64,000 nucleotides of DNA from CAVYXF01 sp963772335 (GCA_963772335.1 CAVYXF010000005.1:1-64000); one strand, 5' to 3'; counted from the first letter of the stretch, positions 1 to 9,842 are shown. The notes: generated by a model not told the origin, from the letters alone. Made by a program: numbers and translations.

Positions 1-2784
1 ACGCCCTTGCGGGTCAGCTCGGCGCGCAGGAACGCCATCGGATGGCGCTTCAGCGACAGGCCGACCGCGGCATAGTCCTCCGAGACCGACTGGCCGTCCG
101 GCATTGCGGGAAGCGGCGTCTTCACGACCGGCGGGGAGAGCGCGGCGAACAGCGGCAGCGCATTGTCCTCCAGCCCCATCACCGTCCAGAGCCCCTGGCG
201 GCGATCGAGGCCCATCGAGCCGAAGCTGTCGGCCTGGGCCAGCGTCATCAGGTTCGTGCGGGAGAGATGCGCGCGATGCATCAGCTCGGCGGGCGAGGTG
301 AAGGGGCAGGCGCCGCGCAGATCGATCAGGCGCTCGGCATCGAGCTTCTTCAGCCCGGCGACCAGCCGGAAGCCGAGCCGCAGCGCGCAGCGGCCGCTCT
401 CGGTCGGCTCGAGCCGGTGATCCCAGCCGCTGTGATTGACGTCGATCGGGCGGATCTCGACGCCATGCTCGCGGGCGTCGCGGATGAGCTGGGCGGGGGC
501 GTAGAAACCCATCGGCTGGCTGTTGAGGAGCGCGGCGCAGAACACGTCCGGGTAGCGGCATTTGATCCAGGCGCTGACATAGACCAGGAGCGCAAACGAG
601 GCGGCATGGCTTTCGGGAAAGCCGTAGGTGCCGAAACCCTCGATCTGGCTGAAGCAGCGCTCGGCGAAATCCGGCTCATAGCCGTTCGCCCGCATCCCGG
701 CGATGAACTCCTCGCGGAAGGTGTGGATGGTGCCGACCTTCTTGAAGGTGGCCATTGCCCTGCGCAGCTCGTCGGCCCGCGAGGGGCTGAAGCCGGCGCC
801 GACGATGGCGATCTTCATGCACTGCTCCTGGAACAGCGGCACGCCGAGCGTCTTCTCCAGGATCGGCTTCAGCGCCGCGCTGGGAAATTCCCACTGCTCC
901 AGGCCTTTGCGGCGGCGCAGATAGGGATGCACCATGTCGCCCTGGATCGGGCCGGGGCGCACGATCGCGACCTCGACCACCAGGTCGTAGAATTCCCTCG
1001 GCTTCAGCCGCGGCAGCATGCTCTGCTGGGCGCGGCTCTCCACCTGGAACACCCCGACCGAGTCCGCCCGGCTCAGCATCTCATAGACCTCCGGCTCCTC
1101 CGGCGGCACGGTGGCGAGGCCGAAACTTGGGCCATAATGCGCCTTGATCAGCGCGAACGCCTTGGCGATCGCGGTCAGCATGCCGAGCGCCAGCACATCG
1201 ACCTTGAGCATACCGAGCGACTCGATGTCGTCCTTGTCCCAGCACAGCATGGTGCGCTCCTCCATCGCCGCATTCTCGATGGGGGCGAGCTCGTCCAGCC
1301 GGCCGCGGGTAATGACGAAGCCGCCGGGATGCTGGGAGAGATGGCGGGGAAAGCCGATCAGCTCGCAGGAGAGCTCCATGGCGAGCTGCAGGCGCGGATC
1401 GCGCGGGTCGAGGCCGTTCTCGGTGAGCGCCGCGGGGTTGATGCCCTCGACGCTCCAGCCCCACACCGACCCGGCGAGCGCGGCGGTGATGTCGGGCGAG
1501 AGCCCCAGCGCCTTGCCGACCTCGCGCACCGCGCCGCGGGTGCGGTAGCAGATCACGGTGGCGGTAAGTCCGGCGCGATGGCGCCCGAACCGATTATAGA
1601 TGTACTGGATGACCTCCTCGCGCCGCTCATGCTCGAAATCGACGTCGATGTCGGGCGGCTCGCCGCGCGAGGCGCTGATGAAGCGCTCGAACAGCGTGTT
1701 GCCGAGCGCAGGGTTGACGCCGGTGATGCCGAGCACATAGCACACCGCCGAATTCGCCGCCGAGCCGCGCCCCTGGTTGAGGATGTTCTGGCTGTTGGCG
1801 AATTGCACGATGTCCTGGACGGTGAGGAAGAACGGGGCGTATTTCAGCTCGCCGATGAGCTGCAGCTCCTTCTCGAGCTGCTGCGCGACATCGGGGGGAA
1901 CGCCGCCTGGATAGCGCCAGGCCGCGCCCTCCCAGGTGAGGCGGATCAGGCGGTCCTGCGGCGCCTCGCCGTCCGGGGCGATCTCTTCGGGATATTCGTA
2001 TTTCAGCTCATCGAGGTTGAAGCTGCAGCGCTCGGGGATCTCGAGCGTATTGTGGAGCGCCTGTGGATAATCGGCGAACAACCGCGCCATTTCCTGTGGA
2101 GATTTGATGTGGCGCTCGGCATTGGCCTCGAGCCGGAAGCCGGCCTCGTCGATGGTGCAGGTGTCGCGGATGCAGGTCAGCACGTCCTGGAGGCGCCGGC
2201 GGCGTGGATCGTGATAGAGCACGTCGTTGGTGGCGAGCAGCTTCAGGCCGAAACGGCCGCCGAGCGCGGCCAGCCTGTGGATACGCTTGGCGTCGTCATG
2301 GCCGAAGCGCCGGCTGAGCGCGAGATAGGCACGGCCCCGGAAGTCGGCCTCGATGCGGGCGAGCGCGTCTTCGAAGCCGCGATCGAGACGGTCCGGCGCC
2401 ACCACGGCGACGAGCTGGCCGGCGCTGAATTCCAGAGGTCCTCGTAATCCAGCAGGCATTCGCCCTTCTCGGCGCGGCGCTTGCCGAGCGTCAGGAGGCG
2501 CGAGAGCCGGCCATAGGCGTCGCGGTCGTCCGGATAGCAGAGCAGGCTCGGCGCGCCGCCCTGGAAATCGAGCCGGCAGCCGACCACCAGCCGCAGCCCC
2601 AGCTCCTGGCTTGCCAGATGCGCGCGCACCATGCCGGCCAGCGAATTGCGGTCGGTGACGCCGATCGCGCGAAGCCCAGCTCGGCGGCCCTCAGCGCCAG
2701 CTCATGCGGATGCGAGCCGCCGCGCAGGAAGCAGAAATTGGTCGTCACCTGCAGCTCGGCATAGGCCGGCGGCGGCGGTTTCAT
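1..2784 (-). CDS. dnaE2: Error-prone DNA polymerase DnaE2 (ImuC), 3' end off window, two frameshifts
   Basis: C-family polymerase of the SOS mutasome, working with ImuA and ImuB in translesion synthesis. The N-terminus reads MKPPPPAYAELQVTTNF, the PHP-domain start typical of DnaE2. The catalytic block PPDIDVDFEHERREE lies near position 1650, a KVDVL element near 1200, and the conserved LLNSQPMGFYAPAQ near 500. About 928 codons are inside the window; the family is usually about 1,050-1,100, so the C-terminus is missing only because of the edge. Two single-base frameshifts, at about 2664-2672 and 2417-2426, break the first 120 residues; from about 2420 to base 1 one frame stays open. The start overlaps the imuB stop by 4 bp. 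Identity is secure. Whether the frameshifts are real or sequencing errors is not settled; I favour errors. Confidence 0.93.
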
Positions 2785-4292
2785 GCCAGGAAGCCGTGGA
2801 TGTACCAGCGCGGCGGCGGCGCGCCGTCGAGATAGAGCCCCTCGCGATAGACCCAGAACCGCGCGCCGGCCTCATCCTCGACACGGTAATAGTCGCGCAC
2901 CTCGCGCGGCGCGCTCCGCCTGGCCCGCCACCATTCCGGGGCGATGCGCTCCGGCCCCTCGGCGCGGCGCACCCGGCGCAGCACCCGCCGCCAGCGGAAC
3001 TGGCGCGGCGGGGCGTCGGGCACCGAGGCGATCACGTCGATCGGCTCGGGACGCGAAAGCAGCCGGATCGGCCGCGCCCAGCCATTCTGCCACACCTTCC
3101 GGATCGGCGCGGCAAGCGGCTCGGTGCGCGCGACCGAGCGCTCGGGAATATGGCTTTCGGCAAGCGCGAAGCGCCAGACATTGTGGAAGCCGAGCCGGTT
3201 GCCGAGCTTGTCGATCAGCGGCGCGACGGTCGCGGGATCGCCGCCGGCATGGTCCATGGCGAGCTGCTTTTCGGCGAGCGGTTCGATGCGGCCGGCGCGC
3301 AGCGTCACCACCTCGATGCCGAAACCGGGGTCGACGTTCTCCAGCTTGGCGCAGAGCAGCTTGGCGATGCCCCTGGCGTCGCGGTTGGCGAGCGAGGTGG
3401 CGATGGCGATGCGCTGCACCGAATTATCGGCGCCGAAGAAGCAGGCCTCGAAGCGTTTGCCGCCCTTCCCCGCCACGCCCAGCCGGCGGCACAGCCCTCG
3501 CGCCAGAGCGGCGATGGCGCGCTCCAGGTCCTCCGGCGTCATGATGAAGTCGGCGAAGGTGAGCGACTCGAACCATGAGGTGGGCGGATGGGCGAAGGCG
3601 ACCGCCTCGGGCGCATCGCCGAGCGCCTGGTCGAGCCGCTCCAGCAGGTCGTCGAACCGGTCGCCGAGCGCGCTGCGCGGCAGCGCCATCACCTCGCCGA
3701 TGCGCTTCAGCCCGAACCGGCGCAGGGCGGCCAGCGTCTCGGGGGTGAGGCGCAGGGCTTTCAGCGGCAGCTCCGCAAGGCGGCTCTTGTGCTCATCCGG
3801 CGCCAGGATGCTGTAGCGCTCCGCCTCGCGGGCGAACGCCCAGGCGGCACCGAAGGTGTCGGCGATCGCCGCCCGGCAGGGAATGCCGCGCCGCTCCAGC
3901 GCCGCCATCAGGCTTTCGATCAGCGCCGGCTCGCCGCCCCAGATCCGGGCGCAGCCGGTGATGTCGAGCCACAGACCGCCGGGCGGGCACACCGCGGTCG
4001 AGGGGGTGAAGCGCTGCGCCCAGCGGCTGAGCTGGTCGAGCGCGGCGCCATCGGCCTCGCGGTCGGCGGCGACCGTCACCAGCCCGGGCAGGATCGCCTT
4101 GGCGTCGGTGACGCGCTGGCCCGGCAGGATGCCGCCGGCATGAGCTGAAGCATTGATTGCCATGATCAGCCGCTTGCTGCCCTGGGTGGCAACGATCGCC
4201 AGCGGCTTATCCGGTGCGGCGCAGCCCGGCGCTGTCAGGCTCAGCCTCGTGATCGGCCAGTTTGGCAACCAGACGCAAATCACCCGTCTCAT
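2781..4292 (-). CDS. imuB: ImuB, Y-family polymerase-like mutasome protein
   Basis: DinB/UmuC-like protein that lacks polymerase activity in characterised systems and acts as the hub linking DnaE2, ImuA and the sliding clamp. The start MRRVICVWLPNWPITRL is the family's usual N-terminus, so I place it at 4292 and not at the longer in-frame ATG at 4463, which gives 57 low-complexity Arg/Gly/Pro residues. The result is 503 residues, normal for the family. The segment GGLWLDITGCARIWGGE is the conserved palm region. The gene overlaps imuA by 86 bp in another frame and dnaE2 by 4 bp, so the three are one translationally coupled operon. Confidence 0.94.
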   Translation of the reverse strand: MRRVICVWLPNWPITRLSLTAPGCAAPDKPLAIVATQGSKRLIMAINASAHAGGILPGQRVTDAKAILPGLVTVAADREADGAALDQLSRWAQRFTPSTAVCPPGGLWLDITGCARIWGGEPALIESLMAALERRGIPCRAAIADTFGAAWAFAREAERYSILAPDEHKSRLAELPLKALRLTPETLAALRRFGLKRIGEVMALPRSALGDRFDDLLERLDQALGDAPEAVAFAHPPTSWFESLTFADFIMTPEDLERAIAALARGLCRRLGVAGKGGKRFEACFFGADNSVQRIAIATSLANRDARGIAKLLCAKLENVDPGFGIEVVTLRAGRIEPLAEKQLAMDHAGGDPATVAPLIDKLGNRLGFHNVWRFALAESHIPERSVARTEPLAAPIRKVWQNGWARPIRLLSRPEPIDVIASVPDAPPRQFRWRRVLRRVRRAEGPERIAPEWWRARRSAPREVRDYYRVEDEAGARFWVYREGLYLDGAPPPRWYIHGFLA

Positions 4293-4968
4293 CGTTCCAC
4301 TCCACCAGATAAGAGGCTGGCATCCCGCCGCGGCAATAGAGCAGATCGGCCCGCCAGCGCGGGGGCCCCAGCCCCGGCGCCTCGCTCGCGGTCGGGGCGA
4401 AGCCGATCCGCCAGCGCGTGGTCGCGGCCGATCCTTGCGCCTTGCGCCGGCTGGCGCGCCCATGGAACTGGCGGCGCAGAATGAGGCTGGTCGCGCCGCT
4501 CGCCTCGCAGATCAGTTGCAGCCGCCGGCTCTGGGTGAGCGTGACCTGCCCCACCTCGCCGACCGCGGCTGAGATGCCCGGCCCGCGCAGCGCATCCTCG
4601 AGTGCGGCCAGCGCCTCGGCGTCATTGCGGCAACGGCAGAAGATCAGCCGGTCGGGGTCAAGGCCGAAGCTGGCGAGGCGAGGCGCGAACGGCGCATCGC
4701 CTCGCACGGTCCACAGCACCATGCCCTCGCGCGGCCGACCGAGCAGCACGGCCGCCATGCTCGCCGCGGCAATGCCAGTCTCGGCGTCCCATCCCGCCCC
4801 CTCGATCTCGTGCAGGCAGCCATGCGGCAACGTCCCTGGCCAGAGCGGCCCATCGGCCGGTTCTGCCTCTGGGGCATGCCCCTGCTCCAGGACATAAGGG
4901 GCGGTTCTGCTACCGCCGAAAAGGGCTAGCTTTGCACGCAAAGCCGCAATGGTATCGTGGCGCGTCAT
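4207..4968 (-). CDS. imuA: ImuA, RecA/SulA-like mutasome protein
   Basis: First gene of the imuA-imuB-dnaE2 operon, a RecA-like accessory factor of damage-induced mutagenesis. The product is 253 residues from MTRHDTIAALRAKLALF, with the family block LPHGCLHEIEGAGWDAETG near residues 47-65. An in-frame ATG 12 codons upstream (5004) is rejected because it would put the start upstream of the SOS box at 4987-5001, which must lie 5' of the transcript. The frame is intact. LexA control is inferred from the adjacent box. Confidence 0.9.
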   Translation of the reverse strand: MTRHDTIAALRAKLALFGGSRTAPYVLEQGHAPEAEPADGPLWPGTLPHGCLHEIEGAGWDAETGIAAASMAAVLLGRPREGMVLWTVRGDAPFAPRLASFGLDPDRLIFCRCRNDAEALAALEDALRGPGISAAVGEVGQVTLTQSRRLQLICEASGATSLILRRQFHGRASRRKAQGSAATTRWRIGFAPTASEAPGLGPPRWRADLLYCRGGMPASYLVEWNDETGDLRLVAKLADHEAEPDSAGLRRTG

Positions 4969-4986
4969 GATCCAAGCCGGATTTTT

Positions 4987-5001
4987 GTTCTTATTTTGTT
5001 C
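4987..5001 (-). promoter_or_regulatory. LexA-binding SOS box (GTTC-N7-GTTC)
   Basis: The plus strand reads GTTC-TTATTTT-GTTC, i.e. GAAC-N7-GAAC on the coding strand of imuA. This is exactly the direct-repeat operator of alphaproteobacterial LexA. It ends 18 bp upstream of the chosen imuA ATG. Confidence 0.88.
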
Positions 5002-5190
5002 CATTTTGCGAACAAGTCAAGTCGCTCGGCCGGGCCGGCTGTGGGACCGGCCGCAAGTGACACGCGGAAGACTCACCTGGATGCAAGCGGAAGCGGGATA
5101 TGGCAGCGCTTCAAATTTTCGACGCTGCCGGAAGGCGTTACTTGGGGTCGCGGCCTTAGACCGACGGCTGCGCTCAGGCAAACAGACGCA

Positions 5191-5649
5191 TCAGCGCCCG
5201 GTCTGACGGCCAAGACAGCCTAGATCCGCGATGGTCTGGATGGTCGAGCCGGGCGCGACGAGATAAGTGCTCTGCAGCAGGTGATAGGGGGTGCCGAAAT
5301 CGACGAATTTCTTGCGCTCTTCGTCGACCGGCATGAAGGCCACGTCCCAGGCGTCCTTGCTCGCGGAGCCCTGGATTTCGCCGGAGCCGCGATAAACGAC
5401 ATAGTCGATCCCGGTGCCGAGCTTCTTCGCCAGCGCCGCCGAGAGCGCGATGGTGACGCCGCGATAGCTGCCGCTCGCCTCGTCCTTGATGGCGTAAATG
5501 CCCGACGGCGCCGGCCCGACCGCGATCGCGACCCTGAGCTTGCCGGTCGGGGTGAGCTCCTTCTTCGCCGCCGCATCGTCCGCGAAGGCGGCATTGGCGG
5601 CGAAAGCGGCGGCGGCCAGTAGGCCGGCGAATGCGAGCAGCTTCCTCAT
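5191..5649 (-). pseudogene. Truncated periplasmic solute-binding protein (SBP_bac_3 type)
   Basis: A 152-residue reading frame with a clear signal peptide (MRKLLAFAGLLAAAAFAANA) and the N-terminal lobe of an amino-acid-type ABC binding protein (GKLRVAIAVGPAPSGIYAI near residues 36-54; WDVAFMPVDEERKKFVDF near 100-117). The family is normally about 250-280 residues. This one stops after the first lobe and none of the three frames downstream resumes the fold, so it looks like a 3' truncation and not a simple frameshift. It has no permease or ATPase next to it. It lies downstream of the cupin/SDR pair on the same strand and may have been the tail of that operon. Confidence 0.7.
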
Positions 5650-5724
5650 CGACGCTCCTCCCTGGATGAAACGGCCTTTCTCTTCGCGGCGCCGGCTGTC
5701 GCGTCACAGGCGCCGGCCCTTCGG

Positions 5725-6243
5725 TCAGCGGATGAACTGGTCGATATAGTCGGCGCCCAGCATGTTGCCGGCGTAATGCGCGCGGCATTTGTCGATGCGG
5801 GTGAAGACATCGTCATAGCCGACGGTCGCCCCGTCCGGGTCGACATAGATCATGGCGCCGTTCACCTGGAACAGGGTGATCATCTCCTCGACATGCGGAT
5901 CGACGACGAGGGTGTGGGTCTCGCCGGGCGCCTCATAGACATAGCTGCCCTCCTTCGCCACCCAGTCATGCTCCAGATAGCGCCACTCGCCCTTGAGCAC
6001 GAAGCCGTGCACGGGGAGCGGATGGCGGTGGCGCGACAGGACGCCCGAGCGGCGCACGCGCAGCAGGTTCATCCAATAGCCGCGCGAGACGCACATCAGC
6101 AGCGGGCGGAACCAGACATTCTCCTCGACCGGCACCCAGATGCGCTCATCGGTCGGGATCGCGTTCGGCACGACCAGCTCGGGCGGCAACTCCCTGGGCT
6201 GGGGATGCCGGTAGGGACGCCATTTCTCGTCGATTTCGCTCAT
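5725..6243 (-). CDS. Cupin protein, 2,4'-dihydroxyacetophenone dioxygenase family
   Basis: A 172-residue single-domain cupin. The metal-binding pattern is visible as HRHPLPVHGFVLKGEWRYLE (near residues 71-90) followed by GSYVYEAPGETHTLVVDP (near 99-116). The length and the motif layout match the dihydroxyacetophenone dioxygenase / ChrR-like cupins, Fe-dependent ring-side-chain cleavers. ATG at 6243. Only 28 bp separate it from the upstream SDR gene, so the two are probably co-transcribed. The substrate is unknown; an aromatic or hydroxylated ketone fits the neighbouring oxidoreductases but is inference. Confidence 0.78.
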   Translation of the reverse strand: MSEIDEKWRPYRHPQPRELPPELVVPNAIPTDERIWVPVEENVWFRPLLMCVSRGYWMNLLRVRRSGVLSRHRHPLPVHGFVLKGEWRYLEHDWVAKEGSYVYEAPGETHTLVVDPHVEEMITLFQVNGAMIYVDPDGATVGYDDVFTRIDKCRAHYAGNMLGADYIDQFIR

Positions 6244-6271
6244 TGTCCGCCTTCCAGGTTTTTGCACGCGG

Positions 6272-7030
6272 TCAGACCGCGAGATAGCCGCCATCGACCG
6301 CCAGGATCGCGCCGGTGATGAAGCGCGCCGCCGGCGATGCCAGGAATACCATCGCCGCTGCCACTTCCTCGGGCGTGCCCCAGCGGCCCATCGGCGTCCT
6401 GGCGAGGATCGGCTGGCTCGCCTCCTCGCTCTGGCGCAGCGCCTCGGTGAGGGGCGTGGCGATCCAGCCCGGCGCGACCGCGTTGACCCGGATGCCGTCC
6501 GTCGCCCAGGAGGCGGCGAGGCTCTTGGTGAGCTGGCCGATGCCGCCCTTGGAGGCCGCATAGGCGGGCACGCGCGGGCCACCGAAGAAGGTCAGCATCG
6601 ACGCCACGTTGACCACGCAGCCGCGCGTCTCTGCGAGCTTTGCCCTGGCGGCCGAGCAGACCCGCATCGTGCCGATGAGATTGACGGCGATCACATCCGC
6701 GAATATTTCCGGGTCGTGCTCCAGGTCGCGGCGGATCATGCCCGCGGCGTTCACCACCACGTCGAGAGCCGGGACCCCGGCAATGAGCGCAGCGATGGCG
6801 CCGCCGTCGCGCACATCGAGCGATGCGAAGGCGATGCCGGCGGCCATCTCATGCTCGCGCGCGGCGACGCATTCGGCTTCGGTGGCGCCGGTCGCGGTGA
6901 CCGCCGCGCCGAGCTTGCGAAAGGCGAGCGCTGCGCCGAGGCCAATGCCGCTGGTGCCGCCCGTCACCAGCACAGTGCGGCCGGCAAAGGCATCGGGAAC
7001 ATAGATGTCGAGAAGATCGGCTTCGGTCAT
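6272..7030 (-). CDS. SDR family NAD(P)-dependent oxidoreductase
   Basis: A 252-residue classical short-chain dehydrogenase: Rossmann motif TGGTSGIGLG (near residues 24-33), NAAG at about 95, catalytic Ser in VASMLTFFGG and YAASK at about 150-155, and the C-terminal VDGGYLAV. I start it at MTEADLLDIYVPDAF (7030); the longer ORF adds 23 residues with no family resemblance. The substrate is not deducible. In the context of TRAP and 3-dehydroquinate dehydratase genes a sugar-acid or cyclitol alcohol is possible. Confidence 0.85.
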   Translation of the reverse strand: MTEADLLDIYVPDAFAGRTVLVTGGTSGIGLGAALAFRKLGAAVTATGATEAECVAAREHEMAAGIAFASLDVRDGGAIAALIAGVPALDVVVNAAGMIRRDLEHDPEIFADVIAVNLIGTMRVCSAARAKLAETRGCVVNVASMLTFFGGPRVPAYAASKGGIGQLTKSLAASWATDGIRVNAVAPGWIATPLTEALRQSEEASQPILARTPMGRWGTPEEVAAAMVFLASPAARFITGAILAVDGGYLAV

Positions 7031-7246
7031 CGCATTCCATCCGCCAGGCGGCGTCCCAATTTTGCGCTTTGCGCCAATGGTACAGGAAGTCCGCAGCATG
7101 CGTCCTCCATATCTGCGGCTTGGCGCTTATCGCTCCGCCAGGATTGCCGATGAAACGGACCGACTGTTTTGCACAGCGCGGTTGAGATCTCGCCGCGCGC
7201 CCGTGATACGACACCGCCAATTGAGATTGCGAACGAGGTTCCTGGC

Positions 7247-8359
7247 GTGCGGATTTTGATCGTCGGGGCGGGCATTGCCGGCCTTGCCCTGGCACGAGCG
7301 CTTGCGCAGCGCGGCTTCGCGGCCGATCTGGTCGAACGCCAGTCCGGCGAGCCGGAGGGAGGCACAGGGCTCTATCTCCCCGGCAATGCGACCCGTGCCC
7401 TGGGTGAGCTCGGCCTGCTCTCCGACGTGCTGGCGAAAGCTGCGCCGATCCGGGAACAGCGGTTCCTCGACGCGAGCGGCCGGCCGCTCAATGTCACGCG
7501 CACCGAAACCGTCTGGCGCGACTGCGGCCCCTGTCTCGCTTTGCCCCGCAACGACCTGCAGGCCATCCTGCTCGCCTCGGCGCGCGCGACGACCATCCGC
7601 TTTGCCACCTCGATCACCGAAGTCCGCGCCTCTCGGACCGCCTGCGAGGTGGCCTTCGACGACGGCACGGCGGCCTCCTACGACCTGGTCGTCGGCGCTG
7701 ACGGCATTCATTCGGCCGTGCGGCAGGCCGTGTTCACCGCCGAGCCGCCGGCCTATGTCGGAAATGTCTCCTGGCGCTTCATCACCGAGAACACGGCGGG
7801 CATCGACTGCTGGACCGTCATGCTCGGGGGCAGCCGCACGCTGCTGGCGATCCCGGTCGGCGGATCGAGGGCTTACGTCTATGCCGATATGACCGTCGCC
7901 GCCGCCGATGTCGAAGGCTTCTCGCCGCGCTCGCCCCTCGCATCTCTGTTTGCCGGGTTCGGCGTGCCGGTCTATCCGCTGCTGAAGTGTCTGCCGGCCG
8001 ATGCGAAAGTTCATTTCGGCCGCATCGAACAGGTGCAGATGCCCCGCTGGGTCAATGGCCGCGTGGTGCTGATCGGGGATGCCGCCCATGCCTCCTCGCC
8101 CAGCATGGCCGAGGGCGCGGGGCTGGCGCTCGAAGACGCTCTGGTGCTCGCGGATTCGCTCGCCGGGGAGCCCGATGTCGAGCGGGCGCTTGCGGCCTGG
8201 GAAGCGCGGCGCCGGTCCCGGGTCGAATGGGTGCACAAGCAATGCCAGGCCCGTGACAAGCTGCGCGCCCTGCCGGGCCTGGCGAGAAGCGCAATTTTGC
8301 GGCTGTTCGGGGCCGCCCTCTACCGGCGCGCCTATCAGCCGCTGCTGCAGCCGATCTGA
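7247..8359 (+). CDS. FAD-dependent monooxygenase (salicylate hydroxylase-like)
   Basis: Group A flavoprotein hydroxylase of 370 residues. It has the N-terminal dinucleotide fold GAGIAGLALARALAQ right after the start, the mid-protein DG motif LVVGADGIHSAVRQ, and the FAD-ribityl GD motif VVLIGDAAHASSPSMAEGAG near the C-terminus. I prefer the GTG at 7247 because the fold begins immediately there and a GAGG lies about 9 bp upstream; an in-frame ATG at 7169 would add 26 residues of unrelated sequence. It is divergent from the SDR gene. The substrate, probably aromatic, is unknown. Confidence 0.85.
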   Translation: MRILIVGAGIAGLALARALAQRGFAADLVERQSGEPEGGTGLYLPGNATRALGELGLLSDVLAKAAPIREQRFLDASGRPLNVTRTETVWRDCGPCLALPRNDLQAILLASARATTIRFATSITEVRASRTACEVAFDDGTAASYDLVVGADGIHSAVRQAVFTAEPPAYVGNVSWRFITENTAGIDCWTVMLGGSRTLLAIPVGGSRAYVYADMTVAAADVEGFSPRSPLASLFAGFGVPVYPLLKCLPADAKVHFGRIEQVQMPRWVNGRVVLIGDAAHASSPSMAEGAGLALEDALVLADSLAGEPDVERALAAWEARRRSRVEWVHKQCQARDKLRALPGLARSAILRLFGAALYRRAYQPLLQPI

Positions 8360-8401
8360 GCGGCCGCCCCGCATTCGGCAACATCCGGCCGTGCTCTGCG
8401 C

Positions 8402-9076
8402 CTATTCCCCCAGAGCGCCGCTGGCGAGCGCGTGCTCGACCCCGCCATTGACATGCACCTCCAGCACGCTTGCGGCCTGCGCCGCATCGCGCCCGAGCGC
8501 GCAGTTCAGCAACAGCCGGTGCTCCTGCGCGGCGATGTCGCCGCGAAAGCTGAGCGCCAGCATCTGGTAGCGCAGATATTTGTCGAACACCGCCCCATGG
8601 GTCTTCATCAGCGTGCGCGAGCCGCAGGCTGCGATCAGCGCCTGGTGGAACTGCCAGTCATAGAGCTTCCAGGGCTCGGCCGCGTCCCGGTCGCCGGCAC
8701 GCATGCGCTCCTCCATCAGCGCGAGCTTGTGATGCGCGGCGACGACCTGGCCCTCCCATTCCATGTCCCCGGCCGCGAAGGACTGCGCGAGGGCGTGCTT
8801 CTCCAGCAGCAGGCGGAGCGCGGCGATTTCCCTGAGGTCCTTCACGGAGACACGGGAGACCTGGAAGCCGCGCTGACCCTCGGCGAGCACAAGCCGCTCC
8901 GAGACCAGGCGAGCGAGGATCTCCCGCAGCGCGCTGACGCTGACCTCATAATCCGCCTTCAGGCGGTCGAGCCTGAGCCGTTGCCCGGGCGCCAGCCGGC
9001 CGAACAGGATGTCGGTGCGAATGCGCCGCCAGGTGCGCTCGCCGCTGGTCTCGCGCCCGGCCGCCACCGCGATCAC
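8402..9076 (-). CDS. GntR/FCD family transcriptional regulator (copy 2)
   Basis: A 224-residue FadR-type regulator with an N-terminal winged helix (GRLAPGQRLRLDRLK, VSALREILARLVSERLV) and an alpha-helical FCD ligand-binding domain (LREIAALRLLLEKHAL; WQFHQALIAACGS). It overlaps the preceding GntR gene by 4 bp (ATGA) and is clearly its paralogue along its whole length. It probably senses the substrate or an intermediate of the adjoining TRAP pathway. Confidence 0.9.
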   Translation of the reverse strand: MIAVAAGRETSGERTWRRIRTDILFGRLAPGQRLRLDRLKADYEVSVSALREILARLVSERLVLAEGQRGFQVSRVSVKDLREIAALRLLLEKHALAQSFAAGDMEWEGQVVAAHHKLALMEERMRAGDRDAAEPWKLYDWQFHQALIAACGSRTLMKTHGAVFDKYLRYQMLALSFRGDIAAQEHRLLLNCALGRDAAQAASVLEVHVNGGVEHALASGALGE

Positions 9077-9759
9077 CCCACCTTCCCCGCAGCGATCGTG
9101 TCCTCGACGCAGTCATGAACATGGCGCCGAAGCGTTGCCTCGGCGGTCTGCCAGTCGCGGCGCAGCGCGCAGTCGAGCAGCGTCCGGTGGCCCTGCATCG
9201 CGATCTCGCCGCGGAAGGTCATGGCGACCACCTGATAGCGCAGATATTTATCGTAGATCGACGCGTGCGTTTCGAGCAGGGCCGCCGAATTGCAGGCGGA
9301 AATCAGCGCGTGGTGGAATTCGCGGTCATAGTACTTCCATAGCTCCGGCTGCGACCCGTCGCCTTCGGCCATGCGGCGCTCCAGGATCGACAGCTTGTGA
9401 TGGGCCGAGACCACGCGCCCCTCCCATTCCAGATTGCCGCTCTCGAAAGACAGCCGCAGCGCATGGCATTCCAGCAGCAGCCGCAAAGCGGCGATCTCGC
9501 GCAGGTCGGCGGCCGAAACCGGCATCACCTCGAAGCCGCGCAGCCCTTCGGCGGCCACCAGACCCTCGCTCGTCAGGCGGCTCAGCAATTCGCGTAGCGT
9601 GCTGATACTGGCGCCGTAGGTCTCGCGCATGCGCTCGAGCCTGAGCTTCTGGCCCGGCGCCAAGCGTCCGAACAGGATATCGGCATGGATGCGGCGATAG
9701 GCGTTTTCTCCGACACCTTCGCTCTCATCCGCACGCGCCAGCATTCCAGCCATCATCAT
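9073..9759 (-). CDS. GntR/FCD family transcriptional regulator (copy 1)
   Basis: Paralogue of the following gene: same winged-helix (GRLAPGQKLRLERMR) and FCD domains (YDREFHHALISACNS). I place the start at the ATG at 9759, first of three consecutive ATGs, because GGGAG lies 5 bp upstream of it. The in-frame codons up to 9792 run through the operator-like palindrome at 9772-9784. It is transcribed divergently from dctP, with operator-like palindromes in the shared 195-bp interval, which suggests control of itself and the TRAP operon. Confidence 0.9.
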   Translation of the reverse strand: MMMAGMLARADESEGVGENAYRRIHADILFGRLAPGQKLRLERMRETYGASISTLRELLSRLTSEGLVAAEGLRGFEVMPVSAADLREIAALRLLLECHALRLSFESGNLEWEGRVVSAHHKLSILERRMAEGDGSQPELWKYYDREFHHALISACNSAALLETHASIYDKYLRYQVVAMTFRGEIAMQGHRTLLDCALRRDWQTAEATLRRHVHDCVEDTIAAGKVG

Positions 9760-9771
9760 ACAAACTCCCGG

Positions 9772-9832
9772 ATTATCCGATGATGCGGGCAAATCGCGAG
9801 CACAAGCGGGATCTGAACGATCATCCGATGAT
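9772..9832. promoter_or_regulatory. Pair of GntR operator-like palindromes
   Basis: Two near-identical 13-bp palindromes, ATTATC-C-GATGAT at 9772-9784 and ATCATC-C-GATGAT at 9820-9832, lie 48 bp apart between the divergent GntR and dctP genes. Size, symmetry and place fit operators of FadR-type GntR proteins. The binding itself is inference. Confidence 0.6.
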
Positions 9833-9842
9833 GGTCGGCATT

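Noticed and set aside
42..2447. 801-codon plus-strand open frame
   Set aside because: It is the antisense shadow of dnaE2; its composition (Arg/Gly/Ala/His-rich) has no domain, while the opposite strand encodes DnaE2 motifs throughout.
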